Assembly (NCBI GenBank): GCA_041488155.1
Contig: JBGPOS010000010.1
Span: 1-64,000, forward strand
Reading direction: 5' to 3'
Source of the DNA: JBGPOS01 sp041488155
Lineage (GTDB): Bacteria; Chloroflexota; Dehalococcoidia; Tepidiformales; Tepidiformaceae
DNA length: 64,000 nt
Under the pieces are notes generated by a model that saw only the letters and a list, made by a program, of their open reading frames with translations, searched no databases and was not told where the DNA came from. Positions 24,040-31,233 of this stretch are shown one piece after another; position 1 is the first letter of the stretch; each line of letters begins with the position of its first letter. The position numbers were made by a program, and so were the translations under genes.

Positions 24040-24777
24040 CTACCCGAAGTTGGCTACCGGCCGCACCTCGATGCACCCGCCGCCCCGAGCGCTGATGTCA
24101 GCAAGCTCCCTGGCGTAGTCCAGGGCGTGGTCGAGGTCGCGGCAGCGCAGGGCGTAGAAACCGCCCAGCTGCTCTCGCGTCTCGGCGAACGGCCCGTCGG
24201 TCAGGAGTGTGTTCCCGTCGCGGACCCTCACGGCCGTTGCCGTCGAAGCCGGGTAGAGCGCGTCGCCGGTCAGGTATGCGTTCGCTTCGAGGGCGCGCGC
24301 GGTCAGCGCCTGGTGGCGTGCCATCACGTCGGTCGGGTCGGCGCCCTCGGTCGGCGGCGGCGGCGCGGAGTCGTCGCCGTAGATGAGCAGCAGGTACCCC
24401 TGGCCCGCGCTCTCGAGCACGACCCTGGTGTCGAGCCCCAGCATCTGGCGTACCTCAACCGCCCCTCGCGAGGCGCCGGGGATCTTCGTGGCGTAGGCGA
24501 TCGCCTCGTCGCGTGTCTTGCAGTCGACAAGGTAGAACCCGCCGAGCTGCTCGCGTGTCTCGGCGTACGGGCCATCCGTGAGGACGAGACGCGGGCCCTC
24601 GTAGCGCAGACTCGTGGCCGTGGCAACGGGCTGCAGCGGGTCCCCGTAGATAAGCTCGCCCCGGGCACGCATCTCAGCGGTCACCGCGCCGTAGCCTTTC
24701 ATCATTTCGCCGAACCCCGGGTCACCCGGGCCCAGGTCTTCCTTTTCGTCGCCATGAATAAGCAGCATATAACGCAC
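24040..24777 (-). CDS. Tandem double YCII/DGPF-domain protein
   Basis: A 245-residue protein made of two YCII domains in a row. The first (1-110) has MRYMLLIHGD and TDGPYAETREQLGGFYLV; the second (127-245) has YLLLIYGDD and TDGPFAETREQLGGFYAL. The internal duplication would make it an intramolecular dimer. It heads a minus-strand operon with the single-domain protein and the ECF42 sigma factor; the gap to the next gene is 74 bases. Confidence 0.9.
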   Translation of the reverse strand: MRYMLLIHGDEKEDLGPGDPGFGEMMKGYGAVTAEMRARGELIYGDPLQPVATATSLRYEGPRLVLTDGPYAETREQLGGFYLVDCKTRDEAIAYATKIPGASRGAVEVRQMLGLDTRVVLESAGQGYLLLIYGDDSAPPPPTEGADPTDVMARHQALTARALEANAYLTGDALYPASTATAVRVRDGNTLLTDGPFAETREQLGGFYALRCRDLDHALDYARELADISARGGGCIEVRPVANFG

Positions 24778-24936
24778 CGGCGGATCTCCTTGCGAGCCGT
24801 ATCGTGGCCCTTCGTATGTACGACGAACGGCCGGGGGCCAGATCGACAGGACGGGCGAGCACCCGGATTTGCCCGGCCGTCCGCGGGCGCGCTATCCTTC
24901 GCGAGCGACTTACCGATCGGAAAGGAACCCTGCACG

Positions 24937-25209
24937 ATGGCTGACATTAAGGACACCTGGAAGCGTCACGCGAACGATATCGTCACCAACAACATGGGGG
25001 CGCTCATGGGCGACTTCACCCCGGCGGGCCTGGGCAAGGCTATGGCAATCGCGGCCAACCCGATCAGCGCCACTTCGTTCGAGATCAAGGATCTCGGCAA
25101 CAACGAAGCCGAAATCACCTACATCGGCGCGGCCCGTCGCACCATCTGGAGCAAGTGGGAGCAGACCGGCGACCAGTGGCAGATCTGCGACCTGGCCGAG
25201 CGAGCGTGA
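24937..25209 (+). CDS. Small NTF2-like protein, first of a pair
   Basis: A 90-residue protein whose pattern suggests a truncated NTF2/SnoaL-like fold: an N-terminal helix, NNMGALMGDFTPAGLGKAM, an IGAARRTIW strand, then QWQICDLAERA. It is similar to the next protein over its whole length. ATG at 24937 follows AAAGGAA. There are no cysteines and no signal peptide. The function is unknown. Confidence 0.65.
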   Translation: MADIKDTWKRHANDIVTNNMGALMGDFTPAGLGKAMAIAANPISATSFEIKDLGNNEAEITYIGAARRTIWSKWEQTGDQWQICDLAERA

Positions 25210-25556
25210 CCAGCGAGGAGGGCAGCGCCCGCGAGGCCGCCGAACGCAATGCGCAGGCGGTCATGACGGGCAACCTGGCCCAGGTTATGTCGGACATAAC
25301 CCCGGAAGCGTTGACGCAGATGATGCAACTCGGCGCTTCGGGGGGGATGTCGCCAGCGACGATGCCCAACATCACGGGCTACACGCTGAACGAGATGGGC
25401 CAGGACGGCGACGGCCACCTGTTCCACGTCACGTTCCACTCCGCCGCCGGCAGCGCCACGCTGGCGGCGACCTGGAAGCAGATCATGGGCCAGTGGAAGA
25501 TCACGGCTGTCGCGCTCGTGTCTGCCGAAGCGGCTGCCGGGAACGCCCCTGCCTAA
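25206..25556 (+). CDS. Small NTF2-like protein, second of a pair
   Basis: A 116-residue paralogue of the preceding protein: TGNLAQVMSDITPEALTQMM matches NNMGALMGDFTPAGLGKAM, and the C-terminal QWKITAVALVSAE matches QWQICDLAE. GTG at 25206 overlaps the previous stop, so the two are translated together and may form a heterodimer. It precedes the ferritin-like genes by 143 bases. Confidence 0.65.
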   Translation: MTSEEGSAREAAERNAQAVMTGNLAQVMSDITPEALTQMMQLGASGGMSPATMPNITGYTLNEMGQDGDGHLFHVTFHSAAGSATLAATWKQIMGQWKITAVALVSAEAAAGNAPA

Positions 25557-25669
25557 AGGGGGGAGAGCGCCCTCGCCGCGCGCACTGCAACAATGATTTG
25601 CGTCTGAGTTGCCGGATAGTATCTTTCGCTTTTCCCTAACATTCGCGTAAACTGCACGCAAGCTAGAAG

Positions 25670-25688
25670 GCCCGCTTCTCCAGCGGGC
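25670..25688 (+). other. Hairpin in the leader of the ferritin-like gene
   Basis: GCCCGCT (25670-25676) pairs with AGCGGGC (25682-25688) around a five-base loop, ending just upstream of the GGAGGG ribosome site of the gene at 25700. It could affect translation initiation. It has no T-run. Confidence 0.45.
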
Positions 25689-25699
25689 GGAGGGCACGA

Positions 25700-26752
25700 A
25701 TGACTTCCCCAACCTTCGTCGAGGTCCCCGGCCTCAATTTCGACTGGTTGAACCTCGACACCGAGCAAGGGATGAAGATAGGCGCCGGCCGCCGAGGGCT
25801 CACCCTCGAAGACATCAATGCGATGTCTTACGGCGTTGCAGGCCGGGACGAGGCGGGGGCTTCGGTGTTCGGAGCGCGTGGCGCCAAGGCCGATCCGCGC
25901 TCTCCGCGCCACGCCCGCCAGTACCGCTCGAAGGCGGACGTCTGGTCGGAGAGCGCGATGTTGCTCTACGAAGAGGCGCAGCAACGCCAGTGGTCGAGCG
26001 CGCGCGACATTCCGTGGGACACGATCCAGCCGATGTCCGAGGACCTCGAGTGGGCGATGTGCACGCTGTGCACCTTCCTGACCCAGGTCGAATTTATCGC
26101 GGGCGACCTCCCCGGCCGCTTCATGGAGCAGGTACACCCGGACCACTTCGAAGCTCAGCTGTTTCTCGGCACGCAGATCATGGACGAGAGCCGCCATCTC
26201 GATGTCTTCCGAAAGCGGGCGCTCGTGAACGGTGGCGGGATGGTCGATGCCGGATTCGGCGCGATCAACCTGCTCAGCGTCGATGACTTCACAGAGATGA
26301 CGGCCCTGCTGCACCTGTTCGGGGAAGGGTTCGTGCAGACGCTGTTCCGGATGGGCGAGCTCATTTCGCAGAACGAAGCGGAGAAGAAGATCTTCCGACT
26401 GGCGGCGCAGGACGAGAGCCGCCACCTTGCCTTCGGAGTCACGCACCTCAAGTACGTGATCGAGACGCAGCCGTGGCGCAAGGAAGAGCTCCATCACTAC
26501 CTGGACATCCAGGAAGGGGCGCTTGGTCAGAGCCAGCAAGCGGGGCTGACCACGAATCCGATGACCGGCGAAGCGCTGGCCATCCTGGCGGGCGGCGGGC
26601 TCGAGCACATGGATGAGGGCTACGGAAAGCTCATGATCATGCGCAAGCGCCAGGTCAACGAGTACATGCATCGCCTGGAAGTAATCGGGATGGGCGATCG
26701 GCGCGAGCGCATGGCCCCAGGCATGAAGGAACTCCTCGACCCGGTCGCCTAG
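25700..26752 (+). CDS. Ferritin-like diiron protein (R2/AurF-like), ligands intact
   Basis: A 350-residue helical protein of the ferritin-like ribonucleotide-reductase-R2/oxygenase type. The candidate iron ligands are Glu91 or Glu92 (LYEEA), Glu131 (QVEF), Glu163 and His166 (MDESRH), Glu209 (FGEGF), and Glu239 and His242 (QDESRH). All are present, so a diiron site is likely. It lacks clear R2 C-terminal residues and no nrdA-like gene is nearby, so an oxygenase or oxidase role (for example N-oxygenase or R2-like oxidase) is more likely. GGAGGG precedes the ATG. A diverged paralogue follows. Confidence 0.82.
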   Translation: MTSPTFVEVPGLNFDWLNLDTEQGMKIGAGRRGLTLEDINAMSYGVAGRDEAGASVFGARGAKADPRSPRHARQYRSKADVWSESAMLLYEEAQQRQWSSARDIPWDTIQPMSEDLEWAMCTLCTFLTQVEFIAGDLPGRFMEQVHPDHFEAQLFLGTQIMDESRHLDVFRKRALVNGGGMVDAGFGAINLLSVDDFTEMTALLHLFGEGFVQTLFRMGELISQNEAEKKIFRLAAQDESRHLAFGVTHLKYVIETQPWRKEELHHYLDIQEGALGQSQQAGLTTNPMTGEALAILAGGGLEHMDEGYGKLMIMRKRQVNEYMHRLEVIGMGDRRERMAPGMKELLDPVA

Positions 26753-26780
26753 CGCCGGCGAACCGCATCGACATTCATTC

Positions 26781-26806
26781 CCATCTCCCCGCCAGCGGGG
26801 AGATGG
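26781..26806. repeat. Perfect inverted repeat between the two ferritin-like genes
   Basis: CCATCTCCCCGC (26781-26792) and GCGGGGAGATGG (26795-26806) form a 12-bp stem with a two-base loop, followed by CATTTTCGG. It could be a weak terminator or RNA processing site that lowers expression of the second gene relative to the first. It shares the CTCCC/GGGAG character of the repeat at 19491. Confidence 0.65.
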
Positions 26807-26825
26807 CATTTTCGGGAGATTCACG

Positions 26826-28034
26826 ATGACACTCACTCCGGCGACCAAAGCACGAGGGCGCCAGCTTGGCTGGTCGGATGCCCTGATCGAGCGTCTCGAC
26901 GCCTCGGTGATTAAGGACTCGACGGCGTCGAACCTGGCGCTGATGAAGATCCCGGGCGAGCGCGTCGAGAAGTTCGTGGACATGGTAGAGACCAACCCCG
27001 AGCGCATGTCGAACATCTCGTTCCGCTTTGTGCGCACGAAATCGGAGAAGGGTTTGCGGGCGCGGCCGGGGCCCCTGGGCCTTGGCACGCGGGAGATAAA
27101 CATCGGCAGTTACGGGCAGGTACCGGACAGGTGGCCGTACGAGAACGACACGCCGCTGGGAAGCCACCCGGATCCAGACAATTACGCGCCCGGCAGCTAC
27201 TACATTTATGACAAGTCAGAGATCTGGGCAGAAGACGTCGACCTCCTCTATGAAGAAGCGATCCGGGAACGCTGGGTTCCGGCCACCGACCTCGATTGGA
27301 ACAATGGGCTGAAGGAGCTCCCGGAAGAGGTAGAGCGGGCGGTTTGCCAGTTGGCGACGATCTACAGCACTCACGGGCTGGTGGAACAGAAGCTGATTGC
27401 CAAGTGGCTCGAGCCCATAAGCTACGGCTTCCACGACGTGAAGCTTTTCTTGGGCACGCAGATCTACGACGCCGGGCACAAGGTGGAGGCGCTGCGCAAA
27501 CGCGCTCTGGCCAACGGCGGAGGGCTTGGCCAGGCGCCGCTGGGGACGATGTACCGCGGCTGGTACGGCTCCCTGAAGTTCACAGAGCTGATCACCGCCA
27601 TCAACGTCGTGTACAAGTCTTATGAACTCAGTCTCTTCCAAGCGGCCCAGGACATCGCCAAGACTGAAGTCGAAGCAAAGATGTTCGAGCTGATGGCCCG
27701 CGACTCGACTCGCCACCTCGAGTACGGCAAGCGACATCTCCTCTGGTACCTGCAACACCACGAAAACGGGGCCCGTAACCTGCGGTTCTGGCTTGGCCGA
27801 GCCGAGGGAGCGCTCTCGAACGAGTTACGCCACAGCTCGGCCGAACGCGAAGCGCTCGTGCTCCTGTTCGCCGACGGCATGGAGCGGCTGAGCGCCGGAG
27901 TCGAGAAGCTCGGCTCGCTGCGCCAGAAGCAGGTGACCGATTACATCAGTCTGCTGGACAGCATCGGCATCGACCGCCTGCCGTTCCTGAACCCCGGCCT
28001 CGCGCGCATGGCCGAGGATCCGCTCGCTGTCTAG
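26826..28034 (+). CDS. Ferritin-like paralogue with degenerate diiron site
   Basis: A 402-residue protein homologous to the upstream diiron protein along most of its length (shared LLYEEA, LFLGTQI, KRALANGGG, QKQV segments). Aligned by eye, the upstream ligands Glu131, Glu163, Glu209 and Glu239 correspond here to Gly, a one-residue deletion (YDAGH), Lys and Ser (RDSTRH). The first glutamate pair and both histidines remain. A diiron centre is therefore unlikely. It may be the non-catalytic half of a heterodimer, as in the yeast R2 pair. It has about 55 extra residues at the N-terminal side. Confidence 0.78.
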   Translation: MTLTPATKARGRQLGWSDALIERLDASVIKDSTASNLALMKIPGERVEKFVDMVETNPERMSNISFRFVRTKSEKGLRARPGPLGLGTREINIGSYGQVPDRWPYENDTPLGSHPDPDNYAPGSYYIYDKSEIWAEDVDLLYEEAIRERWVPATDLDWNNGLKELPEEVERAVCQLATIYSTHGLVEQKLIAKWLEPISYGFHDVKLFLGTQIYDAGHKVEALRKRALANGGGLGQAPLGTMYRGWYGSLKFTELITAINVVYKSYELSLFQAAQDIAKTEVEAKMFELMARDSTRHLEYGKRHLLWYLQHHENGARNLRFWLGRAEGALSNELRHSSAEREALVLLFADGMERLSAGVEKLGSLRQKQVTDYISLLDSIGIDRLPFLNPGLARMAEDPLAV

Positions 28035-28049
28035 TTCCGGGCAACGACC

Positions 28050-28682
28050 GTGACAGCCCCCAACGGCGCGGTGAACCCGCCCTTCCCCTGGCGGGTCTCC
28101 GGCTCCTACTTCGAAGCCTGCAACTGCGACGCCATCTGCCCCTGCCGCAAACGCGGCGACACAGAGGGCAGTGCCTCCACCTACGGCCACTGCGACTTCG
28201 CCCTCTCGTGGGCCGTGAAGGACGGTGCTGCCGGCGACCTCGACCTGTCCGGCCTTGACGTGGTGATGGCCGGGTCGTGGTTCAAAGACGGCGAGCCCTG
28301 GCACGTCGCGCTTTACGTGGACGAACGGGCCTCGTCACTCCAACAGCAGGCCCTCGCCGACATCTTCCTCGGCCGGGCAGGCGGCGGCACTCTGCGCAAC
28401 TTCGCCTCCGCGATCGGCGAGGTCTACGCCGTGCGGCCCGCAAGCATTCAGCTCGACCACACGGAGAACCGTCAGCGCATCAAGGTCGACAACGTGATCA
28501 CGGTCCGGACGGCCGGGCCGGTCCCCTCCGACGAACCGATCTACTGCGGCATCCCCGGTTACGACATGCCCGGCGAGGAGCTGACCATGGAAGTGCTCTC
28601 CGTGAACGATGGCCCGCTTCGGTGGGAAGTCCGGGGCAAGTGCGGGTTCGCCCGGTCGTTTTCTTACAGCAGCGATTCCTGA
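28050..28682 (+). CDS. DUF1326-family protein
   Basis: A 210-residue protein with the DUF1326 opening GSYFEACNCDAICPC, then a GHCDFALSWAV strand and a late GKCGFARSFSY strand. The cluster of cysteines near residues 27-34 could bind metal. GTG at 28050 is 15 bases after the degenerate ferritin-like gene, suggesting co-transcription. The function of the family is not known to me. Confidence 0.82.
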   Translation: MTAPNGAVNPPFPWRVSGSYFEACNCDAICPCRKRGDTEGSASTYGHCDFALSWAVKDGAAGDLDLSGLDVVMAGSWFKDGEPWHVALYVDERASSLQQQALADIFLGRAGGGTLRNFASAIGEVYAVRPASIQLDHTENRQRIKVDNVITVRTAGPVPSDEPIYCGIPGYDMPGEELTMEVLSVNDGPLRWEVRGKCGFARSFSYSSDS

Positions 28683-28909
28683 GCCGGCGCACTTCACGTA
28701 ACGCCCGGGCCCGTCGTATCCTCTAGTGACTACGGTTCACGTCGGGGGGATCACGGCTTACCTGCCGCCCCTCCTGCCTTCAGCCCGAGGACCCGGCCAC
28801 CGGTCGGCCCCGGGCAGCCACGACCGCATGGCGTGGCGGGCGACGGCGCTCCCTTACCGGGGACCCCGCCGGGTACAAATCCACTGGCCGTAGAAGAGGA
28901 CTCAGACCC

Positions 28910-30601
28910 ATGACGCGCATGACTGGCGCACAGATCGTGCTGGAATCGCTCCAGCGCGAAGGTGTGGACACTATCTTCGGGTACCCCGGAGGCGTGGTCC
29001 TTCCGCTCTACGACACGCTGCCGCAGTTCCCAGGCATCCGCCACATCCTTGTGCGCCACGAACAGGGAGCCGCGCACATGGCCGACGGCTACGCGCGGGC
29101 GAGCGGCCGCATGGGCGTCTGCCTGGCCACGAGCGGCCCTGGCGCGACGAACCTGGTGACCGGCATTTGCACCGCCTGGATGGACTCCACGCCTGTCTTC
29201 GCGCTGACCGGGAACGTCGCGCGGACGCTCCTCGGGAAGGACGGTTTCCAGGAGGCGGACATCACGGGCATCACTCAGCCCATCACCAAGCACAACTACC
29301 TCGTGATGAACGCCAGCGAAATCGCCCTTTCCGTGCGCGAGGCAACGCACATCGCGACTACCGGCCGCCCCGGCCCGGTGCTCGTCGATATCCCCAAGGA
29401 TGTCTTCCAGGAGCAGGCGGAATTCGACTGGCCGGAGCGGGTGAGCCTGCGTGGCTACAAGCCGAACACTGAGGGCCACCCCGGGATGATCCGGAGAGCG
29501 GCGGAGATGATCGACCAGGCGAAGCGCCCGATCATCATCGCGGGTCACGGCATCATCTGGGGCAACGCGCATAAGGAGCTCGTCGAGCTCGCCGAGAAGG
29601 CCCAGATCCCGGTGATCACGACGTTTCTTGGCATCGGGGGGTTCCCAGAGGCGCACGTCTTGAGCTACGGCTGGCTCGGCATGCACGGCATGTACTACGC
29701 CAACATGGCTGCCGACGCCGCAGATGTCGTCATCGGCATCGGCATGCGCTTTGACGACCGCGCGATGGGCCGCTTCAAGGACTTCAACCCGACGGCGAAG
29801 ATCGTGCACATCGACATCGACCCCGCCGAGATCGGCAAGAACTTTGCGACGGCAGTGCCGATCGTCGGCGACGCCAAGAACGTGCTGCCCCAACTCGCCG
29901 AACGAGTGAAGCAGGGGACGCGCACGGAATGGCTGCGCTGGATCGACCGCCAGCGGGAAGAGCACCCGAGTCTTCACATCCGCGAGTCTCGGCGGATGCT
30001 TCCCCAGTACGTGGTGCGGACGCTCTACGAGGAGACAAACGGCGACGCGACGATCGTCACGGGCGTCGGGCAGCACCAGATGTGGGCCGGCCAGCACTAC
30101 TTCTACAAGCGGCCGCGCCAGCTCATCAGCTCGGGTGGCCTGGGTACCATGGGGTTTGAACTGCCGGGAGCGATCGGCGCCCAGGTGGCGCTTCCCGGGC
30201 AGGAGGTCTGGGCCATCTGCGGCGACGGCGGATTCCAGATGACGATGCAGGAACTGGCCGTGCTGGTGGACGAACAGCTGCCGGTCAAGATCGCGATTTT
30301 CAACAACGGCTACCTCGGCATGGTGCGGCAGTGGCAGCAGCTCTTCTACGACCGCAACTTCGTGAGCGTGGCGATCACCCAGCCGGACTTCTGCAAGCTC
30401 GCCGACGCTTACGGCATCCGCGCGATCCGCGTGGAGCACAAGGGCGAGGTACAGTCCGCCATCCGCGAAGCGCGCGCCCACAAGGGGCCTATCCTCATCG
30501 ATTTTCAGATAGACCAGGAAGAGAACGTGTGGCCGATGGTGCCCGCCGGTGCGGCACTGTCGGAGACCATCGAAGCGCCGGCCGAGGAGCTCATGCGATG
30601 A
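28910..30601 (+). CDS. ilvB: Acetolactate synthase large subunit
   Basis: A 563-residue ThDP enzyme. It has the catalytic glutamate in RHEQGAAHMADGYARA, the FAD-binding middle domain, and the ThDP motif GDGGFQMTMQE ... FNNGYLGMVRQWQ. It makes acetolactate or acetohydroxybutyrate for branched-chain amino acids. ATG at 28910 follows AGAGGA. The 227-base region upstream is GC-rich and likely holds the promoter; I could not define a leader peptide or riboswitch there. ilvN overlaps its stop. Confidence 0.97.
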   Translation: MTRMTGAQIVLESLQREGVDTIFGYPGGVVLPLYDTLPQFPGIRHILVRHEQGAAHMADGYARASGRMGVCLATSGPGATNLVTGICTAWMDSTPVFALTGNVARTLLGKDGFQEADITGITQPITKHNYLVMNASEIALSVREATHIATTGRPGPVLVDIPKDVFQEQAEFDWPERVSLRGYKPNTEGHPGMIRRAAEMIDQAKRPIIIAGHGIIWGNAHKELVELAEKAQIPVITTFLGIGGFPEAHVLSYGWLGMHGMYYANMAADAADVVIGIGMRFDDRAMGRFKDFNPTAKIVHIDIDPAEIGKNFATAVPIVGDAKNVLPQLAERVKQGTRTEWLRWIDRQREEHPSLHIRESRRMLPQYVVRTLYEETNGDATIVTGVGQHQMWAGQHYFYKRPRQLISSGGLGTMGFELPGAIGAQVALPGQEVWAICGDGGFQMTMQELAVLVDEQLPVKIAIFNNGYLGMVRQWQQLFYDRNFVSVAITQPDFCKLADAYGIRAIRVEHKGEVQSAIREARAHKGPILIDFQIDQEENVWPMVPAGAALSETIEAPAEELMR

Positions 30602-31215
30602 ACACACCTTCCGCAAACGGAAGCCGGACCCGCGGCGCTCAACACACGGTGGTCGCGATCGTCGAGGACAAACCGGGCGTGCTCATGCGGGTCTCGAGCT
30701 TATTTCGCCGCCGCGGCTTCAACATCGAATCGCTCACGGTTGGGCACAGCGAAGCAGAGGGGCTGAGCCGCATGACCATGGTCATCGACGGCGACAGCGC
30801 CCCGGTGGAGCAGGTCGAGAAGCAGCTTTACAAGCTCATCGACGTGGTCAAGGTGAGCGACCTGTCGCACGAAGACATCGTCGCGCGCGAACTCGCCCTC
30901 ATCAAAGTCCGTTGCAACAACGTCAACCGCCACGAACTGCTCGACATCGCCAACGTCTTCCGGGCCGACGTGGTGGACATCGCCACGAACTCCATCATCC
31001 TTCAGATCGTCGGCGACGAGGACAAGATCGACGGGTTGAGATCGATGTGTGAGCCCTACGGCATCCGGGAACTGACCCGGACCGGACGTGTGGCGATGGT
31101 CCGTGGCACGAAGACCACGACGGTGCATGACCAGGAGCCCGAAAAGATCGCACGGATCCACGCCAGCCAGGGGCGCCGGGTGGAGGGGAAGGAGTTGCCA
31201 TTTAGCAGCGACTGA
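30598..31215 (+). CDS. ilvN: Acetolactate synthase regulatory subunit
   Basis: A 205-residue ACT-domain protein: VVAIVEDKPGVLMRVSSLFRRRGFNIESL is the first ACT domain (about 15-85), followed by the C-terminal domain with ELALIKV and GRVAMVRG. It activates IlvB and confers valine feedback. The ATG overlaps the ilvB stop (ATGA). The acidic and basic tail after residue 175 is variable in the family. Confidence 0.95.
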   Translation: MNTPSANGSRTRGAQHTVVAIVEDKPGVLMRVSSLFRRRGFNIESLTVGHSEAEGLSRMTMVIDGDSAPVEQVEKQLYKLIDVVKVSDLSHEDIVARELALIKVRCNNVNRHELLDIANVFRADVVDIATNSIILQIVGDEDKIDGLRSMCEPYGIRELTRTGRVAMVRGTKTTTVHDQEPEKIARIHASQGRRVEGKELPFSSD

Positions 31216-31233
31216 AGCCCGGGCTAGTTCGGG

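Noticed and set aside
24937..28682. Ferritin-like genes as a class I ribonucleotide reductase
   Set aside because: No large-subunit gene is near and the proteins lack clear R2 C-terminal features.
28828..28893. Short open frame upstream of ilvB as a leader peptide for attenuation
   Set aside because: The 21-residue peptide has no run of Leu, Val or Ile codons, and no clear terminator with a T-run follows it before ilvB.
28751..30616. Long open frame on the minus strand opposite ilvB
   Set aside because: Its product is Arg/His/Val-rich without family motifs, and ilvB on the plus strand is intact; it is a by-product of high GC at third positions.
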